NCBI RefSeq assembly: GCF_030005555.1
Contig: NZ_JASCQG010000003.1
Location: 62,001 to 126,000, forward strand
From: Empedobacter sedimenti
GTDB lineage: Bacteria > Bacteroidota > Bacteroidia > Flavobacteriales > Weeksellaceae
Length of the DNA stretch: 64,000 bases
Direction: 5' to 3'
The position numbers and the translations under genes were made by a program. This document shows positions 35,634 through 43,960 of this stretch, piece after piece (within the stretch, counting starts at the first letter, position 1; each line of letters opens with the position of its first letter). Below the pieces are notes generated by a model. The model was not told the origin of the DNA, did not search any database, and saw only the letters and a program-made list of their open reading frames with translations.

Positions 35634-36095
35634 TTATAATAATTGATATGCTGTATCATCTTTTACATCACCAATTACAAATGTACTATGTGTACTTCCG
35701 ATAACCTTGATTGTAGTCAATTTATTTACCATAAAATCACGGTATTCATCCATATTTTCAAAGGACATTTTGATAATATAATCATAATCACCACTTACAT
35801 GGTAACTAGCCTGAACTTCTTTTAAAGTTACAATTTCATTCTCAAAAATCTTAATGTTATCAGCAGAATGCTGTTGTAATTTAATGTGACTAAACACCAA
35901 AAGTTCTTTATTAATAAGTCTTCTATTTACAAGAGCTACATATTTAGAAATAATTCCAGATTTTTCTAATTTCTTAATTCGCTCATGGATTGCAGTTGAA
36001 GAAAGATTCAACTTATCAGATAATTCCTTATAAGTTATTTTACTGTTTTCTTGTAAGTACATTAGTAGTTGTTGGTCGAGAGTGTCAAATTTCAT
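35634..36095 (-). CDS. Lrp/AsnC family transcriptional regulator
   Basis: A 153-residue Lrp/AsnC regulator. The N-terminal winged helix-turn-helix (DQQLLMYLQENSKITYKELSDKLNLSSTAIHERIKKLEKSGII) is followed by the effector-binding RAM domain (VQASYHVSGDYDYIIKMSFENMDEYRDFM). Such proteins sense amino acids and often act as local regulators. It is divergent from metK across a 340-nt gap that holds the metK promoter and SAM-II riboswitch. It could act on lysine or methionine genes, but the effector cannot be told from sequence. Confidence 0.92.
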   Translation of the reverse strand: MKFDTLDQQLLMYLQENSKITYKELSDKLNLSSTAIHERIKKLEKSGIISKYVALVNRRLINKELLVFSHIKLQQHSADNIKIFENEIVTLKEVQASYHVSGDYDYIIKMSFENMDEYRDFMVNKLTTIKVIGSTHSTFVIGDVKDDTAYQLL

Positions 36096-36312
36096 GAATA
36101 TTAATTTTTTTCTAAAGTAATAACTTTTTTTTGAATATTTATCTATTTAAAAACATTTTTTTAATACTATACAGAAATTAATATTAAAAACTTGCTAATA
36201 TCCAATGATTAACAAGAGTAGATTAATCAGTAAAATTAATTGATTTAACAGATGAAATAGCAAATTAAAATATAAATAAACCAAAATACTTTTCAGTTTC
36301 ATTATATCATTG

Positions 36313-36320
36313 TATATTTG
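36313..36320 (+). promoter_or_regulatory. metK promoter -7 box
   Basis: TATATTTG matches TAnnTTTG and sits 16 nt upstream of the SAM-II aptamer, so the transcript would begin just before the aptamer. Confidence 0.6.
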
Positions 36321-36336
36321 AGCTCGAAAAATCGTA

Positions 36337-36387
36337 GAGGAAAGATTTGACTGATTGCAACCTCATAAAACAATTGCTAAAGCAGGA
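36337..36387 (+). promoter_or_regulatory. SAM-II riboswitch in the metK leader
   Basis: The leader matches the SAM-II aptamer in order: stem GAGG (36337-36340) pairing with CCTC (36361-36364), the loop core GATTTGA, then TTGCAA immediately before the closing strand, an A-rich stretch, then TTGCTAAAGC with a pseudoknot partner CAGG (36384-36387). This layout follows the published SAM-II consensus (GAUUUnA...UUGCAA...GCUAAA). It lies about 50 nt upstream of metK, the S-adenosylmethionine synthetase gene, so SAM would repress its own synthesis. The identification is from pattern memory, without a covariance search. Confidence 0.82.
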
Positions 36388-36434
36388 CTTCAGTTGACTT
36401 CTTCCCTATTTTATATTTTTAAAATAATTATATA

Positions 36435-37694
36435 ATGTCATATTTATTTACATCAGAATCAGTATCTGAAGGGCATCCAGATAAACTTGCCGACCAAATT
36501 TCTGACTCTATCTTAGATCACTTTTTAGCATTTGACGCAAAAAGTAAAGTGGCTTGTGAAACTTTAGTTACTACGGGACAAGTTGTATTAGCTGGAGAAG
36601 TAAAATCTAACGCTTATATCGATTTACAACGTGTGGCTAGAGAAACAATCGCTGAAATTGGTTACACAAAAAGTGAATATATGTTTGATGCTAATTCTTG
36701 TGGAATTTTATCAGCTATTCACGAGCAATCTCCAGAAATCAACCAAGGTGTTGTTCGTACTTCTGACGAAGAACAAGGAGCTGGTGATCAAGGAATGATG
36801 TTTGGTTACGCTACTAGCGAAACAGAAAACTACATGCCTTTAGCATTAGATTTATCTCACAAAATCTTAAAAGAATTATCTAATATTCGTAAAAACGAAA
36901 TTGAATTATTACCTTATTTACGTCCTGATGCAAAATCTCAGGTTACAATTGAATATGATAATGACAATAAACCTGTTCGTATTGATACAATCGTTATTTC
37001 TACGCAACATGATGACTTCGCTAACGAAGAAGCGATGCGTGATAAAATTACAAATGATTTAATTAACATTTTAATTCCTCGAGTTAAAGCTCAGTTACCT
37101 GTTCATATTCGTGATTTATTTACTGATGATATTAAATATCACATTAATCCAACAGGAAAATTCGTAATTGGAGGACCTCACGGAGATACAGGTTTAACAG
37201 GTCGTAAAATTATTGTAGATACTTATGGAGGAAAAGGTGCACACGGAGGTGGAGCATTTTCTGGAAAAGATCCTTCAAAAGTAGACCGTTCTGCTGCTTA
37301 TGCTGCTCGTCACATTGCAAAAAACTTAGTTGCAGCTGGTTTAGCTGACGAAGTTTTAGTACAAGTTTCGTATGCAATTGGTGTTGCTGCTCCTGTCTCT
37401 TTATTAGTAAATACATTCGGAACACAAAAAGTTAATTTAACTGAAGGTGAAATTTCGAAAAAAGTTTCTGAGATTTTTGATATGAAACCTTTCGCTATCG
37501 AGCAAAGATTAAAATTAAGAAATCCTATTTACAAAGAAACTGCATCTTACGGACACCTAGGACGTCAACCAGAAACTGTAACAAAACGTTTTGAATCTGC
37601 AAATGGACAAGACGTTGTAGAAGTTGAAGTTGAGTTATTTACTTGGGAGAAATTAGATTTCGTAGACAAAGTAAAAGAAGCTTTCGGATTATAA
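36435..37694 (+). CDS. metK: S-adenosylmethionine synthetase
   Basis: A 419-residue methionine adenosyltransferase, making SAM from methionine and ATP. The ATP/methionine-binding motifs [27 protein letters not shown] and [13 protein letters not shown] are intact and the length is normal. The leader carries a SAM-II riboswitch, giving feedback control by the product. A bidirectional terminator follows the stop codon. Confidence 0.97.
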   Translation: MSYLFTSESVSEGHPDKLADQISDSILDHFLAFDAKSKVACETLVTTGQVVLAGEVKSNAYIDLQRVARETIAEIGYTKSEYMFDANSCGILSAIHEQSPEINQGVVRTSDEEQGAGDQGMMFGYATSETENYMPLALDLSHKILKELSNIRKNEIELLPYLRPDAKSQVTIEYDNDNKPVRIDTIVISTQHDDFANEEAMRDKITNDLINILIPRVKAQLPVHIRDLFTDDIKYHINPTGKFVIGGPHGDTGLTGRKIIVDTYGGKGAHGGGAFSGKDPSKVDRSAAYAARHIAKNLVAAGLADEVLVQVSYAIGVAAPVSLLVNTFGTQKVNLTEGEISKKVSEIFDMKPFAIEQRLKLRNPIYKETASYGHLGRQPETVTKRFESANGQDVVEVEVELFTWEKLDFVDKVKEAFGL

Positions 37695-37713
37695 TCTGAA
37701 ATACATCATAATA

Positions 37714-37740
37714 AAAAAGTCGCTAAAAAGCGACTTTTTT
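37714..37740. terminator. Bidirectional terminator after metK
   Basis: An 11- to 12-bp stem with loop AAAA and GTCGCT/AGCGAC at its core has A/T runs on both sides. Confidence 0.85.
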
Positions 37741-37762
37741 GTTGAACTATTGTTATCAAAAA

Positions 37763-38134
37763 TCATTTAACCAACCCATTTACTCTCCAAGTTTGATTAG
37801 ATAAATTATACGAAATATTAAGACTATCTTTTGTCATCATAATTAACCTTGTTGGTGTCCAATCAATATTTCTTAATGTATTTGCACCCGTCATTTCCAT
37901 CTTAATATCCTTTATTGAAGCGACTTTTCCATTTTGAACTTCAAAATCAAAATTATACGAGTTATTCTTCTGCGAAATTTTTACGACTCCATTTCCTTCA
38001 TAACTAGAAATCGAATCTTTGTAAATAATATGACGTTGATATTCTGAACTATAAACAGAATTCTCTGCATCATCTTCATTATTACATGAAAATAAAACAC
38101 AAAAAATTGAAACGAATAATAAAACATACTTCAT
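37763..38134 (-). CDS. Small lipoprotein (paralogue pair, copy A)
   Basis: A 123-residue lipoprotein with lipobox LFSC (C17), followed by the acidic NNEDD stretch typical of Bacteroidota surface-lipoprotein signals. Its layout matches the neighbouring lipoprotein at 38235-38618: a short YSSEY/GTY start, a 'nnngvvk/gsvfv' strand, a 'YNFDFEV/YNFAFSD' strand, a 'SLNISYNLS/KLTILYTKD' strand and a C-terminal TWRVN/TWRAN. The two are probably paralogues. The fold is small and beta-rich; function is unknown. Confidence 0.72.
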   Translation of the reverse strand: MKYVLLFVSIFCVLFSCNNEDDAENSVYSSEYQRHIIYKDSISSYEGNGVVKISQKNNSYNFDFEVQNGKVASIKDIKMEMTGANTLRNIDWTPTRLIMMTKDSLNISYNLSNQTWRVNGLVK

Positions 38135-38180
38135 GGCTTAGGTTTTAATAATAACTAATAAAATACTCCTTTTATTGCAT

Positions 38181-38205
38181 AAAAAAAGCGCTATAAATAG
38201 CGCCT
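38181..38205 (-). terminator. Terminator of lipoprotein copy B
   Basis: On the reverse strand GGCGCTAT/ATAGCGC forms a stem followed by seven T. Confidence 0.7.
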
Positions 38206-38234
38206 TAAATTTATCAATCTTAAAATCTATACTA

Positions 38235-38618
38235 TTATCTTGTAGCGTTTGCTCTCCAAGTTTTACCATCTTTTGTGTAAAGAATTGTAAGCTTTTTGCT
38301 ATCAATTGTAATAAAAGACGAAGCACTAGATCCTACACTAACTAAAGAGTTATCACCTTTTTTCTCAAACTCAATACCATTCAAATCTGGAATTTTATCA
38401 GAAAAAGCAAAATTATACTTTGTTCCACTTGCAATTTTTGTAACAAATACACTTCCATTATCATTAGAAACTGTTTTATCTCCATCAACATAACTTACAC
38501 TTCCTTTGTATGTCCCTGCAAAAAAATCGTTGTTTGCTGGATCATCATCGTTGCTACAAGCTGTAAATACAAATAATGCAAAAAAAGTTACTGCCAAAAA
38601 TTTTAATAAATTCTTCAT
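38235..38618 (-). CDS. Small lipoprotein (paralogue pair, copy B)
   Basis: A 127-residue lipoprotein with signal MKNLLKFLAVTFFALFVFTAC (C21) followed by SNDDD, a surface-export-type acidic patch. The mature chain is beta-rich (GTYKGSVSYVDGDKTVSNDNGSVFV) and ends GKTWRANATR, matching the end of the neighbouring paralogue. It is separated from copy A by a terminator, so each is probably expressed alone. No catalytic motif is seen. Confidence 0.72.
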   Translation of the reverse strand: MKNLLKFLAVTFFALFVFTACSNDDDPANNDFFAGTYKGSVSYVDGDKTVSNDNGSVFVTKIASGTKYNFAFSDKIPDLNGIEFEKKGDNSLVSVGSSASSFITIDSKKLTILYTKDGKTWRANATR

Positions 38619-38731
38619 GTTTTCTATTTTTTTATTGGTTATATAATCGATATTTTCAATTATAATACCACAAATTGTTAATTAATATCTATCAAATAAA
38701 TTTTAACATTTTTAACTCTCGCAAAAAATCG

Positions 38732-38739
38732 TATTTTTG
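38732..38739 (+). promoter_or_regulatory. fabG promoter -7 box
   Basis: TATTTTTG, a TAnnTTTG match, lies 23 nt before the fabG ATG. Confidence 0.5.
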
Positions 38740-38762
38740 AAGATAAATAAATAGCTATAAAC

Positions 38763-39506
38763 ATGAATTTATTGCAAGGTAAAACAGCAATCGTAACAGG
38801 CGCAACACGCGGTATTGGAAAAAGTATTGCAGAAGTTTTTGTAAAAAATGGCGCTAACGTTGCCTTTACTTATGCTTCTTCTGTAGAAAAAGCAAATGCT
38901 TTGGAAGAAGAACTAGGTCAATTCGGAAAAGTAAAAGGATATCAATCTGATGCTTCAAATTATGAAGCTGCTCAAAAATTAGTGGAAGATGTTTTGGCTG
39001 AGTTTGGACAAATTGATATTGTAATCAATAATGCAGGAATTACAAAGGATAATTTATTAATGAGAATGTCTGCTGAAGATTTCGAAAATGTAATTCAAAC
39101 AAACTTAAATTCGGCTTTCAACTTAACAAAAGCAGTGATCAAACCAATGATGAAACAACGTTCTGGATCTATCGTGAACATGTCTTCTATTGTTGGAATC
39201 AAAGGAAACGCTGGACAAGCAAATTATGCAGCTTCTAAAGCTGGTTTAATTGGTTTTTCTAAGTCTGTTGCATTAGAATTAGGTTCTCGAAACATTCGTT
39301 GTAATGCAATTGCACCAGGCTTTATCGAAACTGAAATGACAGAAGTTTTAGATCAAAAAGTAGTTGAAGAATGGCGCAATGGTATTCCATTAAAACGTGG
39401 GGGACAGCCAGAAGACGTTGCAAATGCATGTTTATTCTTAGCTTCAGATTTATCAAGTTATGTAACAGGACAAGTTTTGAGTGTAGACGGTGGTTTACAT
39501 ACTTAA
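38763..39506 (+). CDS. fabG: 3-oxoacyl-ACP reductase
   Basis: A 247-residue short-chain dehydrogenase, the NADPH-dependent ketoreductase of type II fatty acid synthesis. The cofactor motif TGATRGIG, the NNAG segment, catalytic Ser in NMSSIVG and YAASK with the Tyr-Lys pair are intact, and the C-terminal SYVTGQVLSVDGGLHT is typical of FabG. It precedes menD by 82 nt on the same strand. As with all SDRs the substrate is judged by close similarity to FabG. Confidence 0.93.
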   Translation: MNLLQGKTAIVTGATRGIGKSIAEVFVKNGANVAFTYASSVEKANALEEELGQFGKVKGYQSDASNYEAAQKLVEDVLAEFGQIDIVINNAGITKDNLLMRMSAEDFENVIQTNLNSAFNLTKAVIKPMMKQRSGSIVNMSSIVGIKGNAGQANYAASKAGLIGFSKSVALELGSRNIRCNAIAPGFIETEMTEVLDQKVVEEWRNGIPLKRGGQPEDVANACLFLASDLSSYVTGQVLSVDGGLHT

Positions 39507-39588
39507 TTCTTAAAAATATCATACTTTTTGAAAGGTTTTGTTTAGTAAATTTGCTAATCAAAACCTTTTATAATTTAAGACAACTACG

Positions 39589-41259
39589 TTGAGAAAAATA
39601 TCAAATAAATTAAATGTTCAATTGATTGCCGAAACTTTTTTGGCTTTCGGAATTGACCATATCGTATTATCGCCAGGATCTCGAAATGGAGCATTAACCA
39701 TGCAATTTGCGAATGACAAACGTTTCAAAACTTATAGTGTAATCGACGAGCGTTCGGCTGGATTTGTCGCTTTGGGAATGGCTCAACAAATTCAGAAACC
39801 TGTTGTGGTTTGTTGTACTTCTGGTTCGGCAACGGCAAATTATTATCCTGCAATTACAGAAGCTTTTTTTCAAAATATTCCTGTAATCGTCCTTTCTGCA
39901 GATCGTCCCGAACATTTAGTTGATAATTTTGATGGACAAACCATTCGCCAAAAAGATATTTTTGAGAAACATTCGGTTCATAATGTTCAGCTTTCTGAAA
40001 GTGAAGAAACAGATGATTTAACGCGAAATATGTTGTTGACGAAATATGCGTTGATTGATTGTATGCAAAAATCTGCGCCAATACACATCAACATGCCTTT
40101 TTCTGAACCTTTGTACGAATCTGTAACAACGCCAGATATTGAAATTGACACAATTACAATTCCTGCAAAAGATTATCCAGAAATTGATGTAATTGATTTG
40201 ATGAAACGTTGGAATACTTCTTCGCGTAAAATGATATTGGTCGGATTACATCATCCTGATGCCAAATTTGATCATTTTGTAAAACAATTGGCGCAAGATG
40301 ATTCGGTAGTTGTATTGACAGAAGTAACGTCAAATATTCATGATGAACGATTTTTCAATAAAATTGATCAAGTTATTTTCCCTTATTCAGAAGAAGAATT
40401 AGAAGCGTTGAAACCTGATATTTTATTGACAATTGGGCAAAATGTCGTTTCGAAAAAGATTAAAAAATTCTTACGTGATCAAAAACAAACGCAACATTGG
40501 CATTTAGATGAATATTGGCAACCAGACACTTTTCAAGCGTTAACAGATAAAATTGAAACAAAACCTGAATTGTTTTTAGAACAGTTTGTTCCGTTTATTA
40601 ATCCAAAAGAATCTGAATATTACAACACATGGAATTCGATACGTGAAGCGAATAATATCAAACACAAAAATTACATTAATGTGATTCCGTTTTGTGATTT
40701 GAAAGCATTTGATTCTATTATCAAAAATTATCCAGAAAATTGGCAAATTCAGTACGGAAATTCTACCGTTATTCGATATGGATTATTGTTCGATCATAAC
40801 AATTCGAATCCTGTTTTCTGTAATCGCGGAACAAGCGGAATTGATGGTTCTACGTCTACAGCGATTGGGGCTTGCATCGCTTCTGAGCAAAATACGGTGA
40901 TGATTACAGGAGATATTTCATTTTTCTATGATTCGAATGCGTTATGGAATGTGAATATGCCGAATAATTTCAGAATTATTTTGATTAATAATGGTGGAGG
41001 AAATATTTTCAAATTTATTCCTGGTCCATCTGAAACAGATGTTGTTGAAGATTATTTTGAAACAAAACATCATTTTACTGCCGAACATTTAGCTAAAATG
41101 TATGATTTTGAGTATAACGTAGTTTCAAATTTAACAGATTTAGAAAGTTGTTTCAACGATTTTTATGCAGAAAGTAATCGTCCGAAAATTTTAGAAATTG
41201 ATACACGAAATTCTTCTAACGATGCTATTTTAAGAGGATATTTTAGTAGTTTGAAGTAA
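39589..41259 (+). CDS. menD: SEPHCHC synthase (menaquinone pathway)
   Basis: A 556-residue thiamine-diphosphate enzyme that condenses isochorismate with 2-oxoglutarate in menaquinone biosynthesis. Motifs include SPGSRNGAL and CCTSGSATANYYPAI near the N-terminus, NRGTSGIDGSTSTAIG and GDISFFYDSNALWN for ThDP binding, and NNGGGNIF. The frame appears to start with TTG at 39589: the first in-frame ATG would remove the SPGSRNG motif, and no upstream ATG is in frame. A TTG start is unusual but supported by homology. It converges with the OmpA-like gene. Confidence 0.93.
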   Translation: MRKISNKLNVQLIAETFLAFGIDHIVLSPGSRNGALTMQFANDKRFKTYSVIDERSAGFVALGMAQQIQKPVVVCCTSGSATANYYPAITEAFFQNIPVIVLSADRPEHLVDNFDGQTIRQKDIFEKHSVHNVQLSESEETDDLTRNMLLTKYALIDCMQKSAPIHINMPFSEPLYESVTTPDIEIDTITIPAKDYPEIDVIDLMKRWNTSSRKMILVGLHHPDAKFDHFVKQLAQDDSVVVLTEVTSNIHDERFFNKIDQVIFPYSEEELEALKPDILLTIGQNVVSKKIKKFLRDQKQTQHWHLDEYWQPDTFQALTDKIETKPELFLEQFVPFINPKESEYYNTWNSIREANNIKHKNYINVIPFCDLKAFDSIIKNYPENWQIQYGNSTVIRYGLLFDHNNSNPVFCNRGTSGIDGSTSTAIGACIASEQNTVMITGDISFFYDSNALWNVNMPNNFRIILINNGGGNIFKFIPGPSETDVVEDYFETKHHFTAEHLAKMYDFEYNVVSNLTDLESCFNDFYAESNRPKILEIDTRNSSNDAILRGYFSSLK

Positions 41260-41268
41260 AAATATTAC

Positions 41269-41297
41269 AAGAGAAATCAATTCGTTTGGTTTCTCTT
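41269..41297. terminator. Terminator between menD and the OmpA-like gene
   Basis: An 8-bp stem AAGAGAAA/TTTCTCTT is followed by a T-run and overlaps the stop codon of the leftward gene. Confidence 0.6.
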
Positions 41298-41816
41298 TTT
41301 AATTCCAAATGAAATTCTATTTTCTTCATTAATTTTCCATTCTGGACATTCTTCATCAGCACATTCTTTCCATCTTAAATCAGAATCAATTTTAAGCTCT
41401 ATAGTTACTTTTCTAAAAATCTTATTCTTCTTAATCATAATTTTTTTGACATTTTCAGCTCTTTTCTTTGCTAATTTTTTCAACTTATTTTTATCTGAAT
41501 CTAAACTTGTATAACTAATAATTGATAATTGTTCAAGTTCTTCTTTTTTTAAAGAATTTAAAAATGATGAAATATAATTATCAAGTTGTTTTAATTCAGA
41601 TTCATTAATATTAGTTTTATCTTTCTCAAAATAAATTGTCGGAGTCGAATAACAAATCATTTCTTGCCACTGACATCCATTATTTTCTTTTGGACCTTTT
41701 ACAGTCGGACAATGATCTTCAATATCAGTAATTCCATCTCCATCAGTATCAATCAATTCTTGAGCAAATAAATTTGAGTAAAATATTACAGAAAATATAA
41801 TCAAAAACCTTCTCAT
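41277..41816 (-). CDS. OmpA-like exported protein with TSP3 calcium repeat
   Basis: A 179-residue exported protein (signal MRRFLIIFSVIFYSNLFAQ). A thrombospondin type 3 repeat (DTDGDGITDIEDHCP) binds calcium and often precedes an OmpA-like domain in Bacteroidota. The remaining C-terminal part (IYFEKDKTNINESELKQLDNYISSFL, KKLAKKRAENVKKIM) resembles a divergent OmpA domain lacking its clearest peptidoglycan-binding residues. It overlaps the SanA-type gene by 4 nt and so is translated with it. Confidence 0.78.
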   Translation of the reverse strand: MRRFLIIFSVIFYSNLFAQELIDTDGDGITDIEDHCPTVKGPKENNGCQWQEMICYSTPTIYFEKDKTNINESELKQLDNYISSFLNSLKKEELEQLSIISYTSLDSDKNKLKKLAKKRAENVKKIMIKKNKIFRKVTIELKIDSDLRWKECADEECPEWKINEENRISFGIKKRNQTN

Positions 41817-42469
41817 ATTATCTCAATTTTCTCTCCTAAAAACTTTGGTTGAATACCAAAAAAGCTATCAATAAAAACTTTAGCACGAGCAAAATATTCG
41901 CGAATATTTGTTTTTAATCCAGCATTTTTATTGACATCTTTCGCATTATATCCAAACGCGTTAATTCCGTTTTGACGAGCAACATAAACCGCTCGTTGAT
42001 TGTGAAATTCTTGCGAAACAACAATAAATTCTTTCTGACCAAAAATTTCTTTTGCTCGTATCATCGAATCTAATGTTCTAAAACCTGCATAATCTAAATA
42101 AATTACATTTTCTGGAATTCCATTTTTTATCAACGCTTGTTTCATCGCTTCGGGTTCGTTGTAATTTTTTTTACCATGATCGCCACTCAAAATAAAATGA
42201 GTTACTTTCCCAGATTGATACAATTTTGTTGCAGCATCAATACGATATGTAAAATAATAATTCTGATAACCATTGACTAAATTTGGCGCAGTTCCTAATA
42301 CAACCGCAACTTTAGTTTTGGGTAAAATTTCTAATTTATCTGTGACAAAGTCTTTAGTCGAATTTTCTATTTTATAATTTGCAAAAGCTGTGAATAAAAG
42401 GCTTACAACACCTATAATTGTTCCGTAAAGAAATGTTTTTTTGATGATATTTTTAGCTTTGGTTTTCAT
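41813..42469 (-). CDS. SanA/ElyC/YdcF-type DUF218 envelope protein
   Basis: A 218-residue protein with an N-terminal membrane anchor (KKTFLYGTIIGVVSLLFTAFA) and a DUF218 domain like E. coli SanA, which affects envelope permeability at high temperature. Matching segments are KTKVAVVLGTAPNLVNG, RIDAATKLYQSGKVTHFILSGDHG and VVSQEFHNQRAVYVARQNGINAFGYNAKDV. It should act at the inner membrane facing the periplasm. It precedes the OmpA-like gene with a 4-nt overlap and lies behind efp and its terminator. Confidence 0.87.
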   Translation of the reverse strand: MKTKAKNIIKKTFLYGTIIGVVSLLFTAFANYKIENSTKDFVTDKLEILPKTKVAVVLGTAPNLVNGYQNYYFTYRIDAATKLYQSGKVTHFILSGDHGKKNYNEPEAMKQALIKNGIPENVIYLDYAGFRTLDSMIRAKEIFGQKEFIVVSQEFHNQRAVYVARQNGINAFGYNAKDVNKNAGLKTNIREYFARAKVFIDSFFGIQPKFLGEKIEII

Positions 42470-42531
42470 AAAATAATTGGGTTGATATTTAGCTAAAATA
42501 CATGATTAACTTGATTTAACCCAATAAAAAA

Positions 42532-42550
42532 AGTAGCTAAATTAGCTACT
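42532..42550 (-). terminator. efp terminator
   Basis: A 9-bp stem AGTAGCTAA/TTAGCTACT with a very short loop is followed on the reverse strand by TTTTTT. Confidence 0.75.
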
Positions 42551-42575
42551 TTACTTTATAATTATTCAGAATATA

Positions 42576-43142
42576 TTATTCTTTAATTCTTTCTACATAA
42601 GAACCATCTTCTGTGTTGATTTTCACTTTATCACCTTCGTTGATGAATAAAGGAACACGAATTTCAGCACCAGTTTCTGTTGTTGCAGGTTTTGTAGCAT
42701 TTGTAGCTGTATCACCTTTAAGACCTGGTTCTGTGTATGTAATTTCCATTACAACAGTAGTTGGTAACTCAGCTGCTAAAGCTGTTTCATCAGAAGCACG
42801 GAACAAGATTTTTACTTCGTCACCAGCTTTCATAAATTGAGAATTATCAATCAAATCTTTGTTTAAATAAACTTGAGAGAAATCATCATTATTCATGAAG
42901 TGGAAACCATTATCATCTTCATATAAATATTGGTAGTTACGCGTTTCTACACGAACTTCTTCAATTTTATGACCAGCAGAAAATGTATTATCTAATACTT
43001 TTCCGTTTGTTAATGATTTTAATTTTGTACGAACGAAAGCAGGTCCTTTACCTGGTTTTACGTGTAAAAATTCGATAATTTTATACGTATCATTATTAAA
43101 AATAATACATAAACCTTTTCTGATATCAGAAGTTGTTGCCAT
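42576..43142 (-). CDS. efp: Translation elongation factor P
   Basis: A 188-residue EF-P, which relieves ribosome stalling at polyproline stretches. The domain I loop KPGKGPAF carries K32, the lysine at the tip that contacts the P-site tRNA. The KOW/S1-like domains II and III are complete (GHKIEEVRVETRNYQYLYEDDNGFHFMNN). It lies 19 nt after lpxA at the end of the lipid A gene string and is followed by a terminator. Confidence 0.96.
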   Translation of the reverse strand: MATTSDIRKGLCIIFNNDTYKIIEFLHVKPGKGPAFVRTKLKSLTNGKVLDNTFSAGHKIEEVRVETRNYQYLYEDDNGFHFMNNDDFSQVYLNKDLIDNSQFMKAGDEVKILFRASDETALAAELPTTVVMEITYTEPGLKGDTATNATKPATTETGAEIRVPLFINEGDKVKINTEDGSYVERIKE

Positions 43143-43161
43143 TTATTCTATTGTTATTTTA

Positions 43162-43956
43162 TTAAACTCCCGAGCTATACCCTTTCATAATTCCACGATC
43201 GCTTGTATTGATAAAATCAAGAATTACCTCACGGTAATGTGATTCTGGAAATTTTTCTAAGATTTGTTCTACAGCTTGAGAGACATTATTTTTTTGTTGA
43301 TATAAAATTCTATAAATACCTTGAATTTCAAAAATTTCTTCTGAAGAGAAACCTTTTCTTCTCAAACCAATTGCATTTACACCAGCATATGCTACCGGAT
43401 TTTTAGCAGCTTTTACATAAGGAGGAACATCTTTCCGAATTTGAGTAGCTCCTGCTACAAACGCGTGTTCTCCAATTTTCGTAAACTGATGTACAGCACT
43501 ATAACCACCAATAAAAGCATAATCTCCTACTTCTATATGTCCAGCTAAACCTACTGCATTTACAATAACTACATTATTACCTACTACACAATCGTGTGCA
43601 ATGTGCGCTGTTGCCATAATTAAACAATTGTCACCAATTTTAGTATAACCTAAAGCATTAGTTCCTTTGTTTACGGTAACACATTCTCTAATTGTGGTAT
43701 TGTTACCAATATATGTTAAAGTTTTTTCACCTTCGTACTTCAAATCTTGAGGTTCACCAGAAATTACTGTACCTGGATAAATTTTACAATTTTTTCCAAT
43801 ACGTGCACCTGGCATAATTGTTACGTTAGGACCAATCCAAGTCCCATCGCCAATCTCTACATCTTCGTATACTGAAGAAAAAGGACTAATCGTAACATTT
43901 TCACCTATAATTGCAGTTGGATGAACGTATGCCATCGGGTAATTCATAACTTCCAT
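43162..43956 (-). CDS. lpxA: UDP-N-acetylglucosamine acyltransferase
   Basis: A 264-residue LpxA, transferring an acyl chain from ACP to UDP-GlcNAc in the first step of lipid A synthesis. The left-handed beta-helix hexapeptides are clear (IGENVTISPFSSVYEDVEIGDGTWIGP), with the catalytic His in ATAHIAHDCVVGNN. The C-terminal helices (AIGLRRKGFSSEEI...IYRILYQQ) are normal. It follows lpxC/fabZ by 4 nt and precedes efp in the same operon. Confidence 0.96.
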   Translation of the reverse strand: MEVMNYPMAYVHPTAIIGENVTISPFSSVYEDVEIGDGTWIGPNVTIMPGARIGKNCKIYPGTVISGEPQDLKYEGEKTLTYIGNNTTIRECVTVNKGTNALGYTKIGDNCLIMATAHIAHDCVVGNNVVIVNAVGLAGHIEVGDYAFIGGYSAVHQFTKIGEHAFVAGATQIRKDVPPYVKAAKNPVAYAGVNAIGLRRKGFSSEEIFEIQGIYRILYQQKNNVSQAVEQILEKFPESHYREVILDFINTSDRGIMKGYSSGV

Positions 43957-43960
43957 TTCT

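Larger units (their letters stand above)
36096..36434. other. Lrp-metK intergenic region
   Basis: This 339-base region has no gene. It holds the reverse-strand upstream region of the Lrp gene (about 36096-36180), a featureless AT-rich middle, the metK promoter box (36313-36320) and the SAM-II aptamer (36337-36387). Confidence 0.7.
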
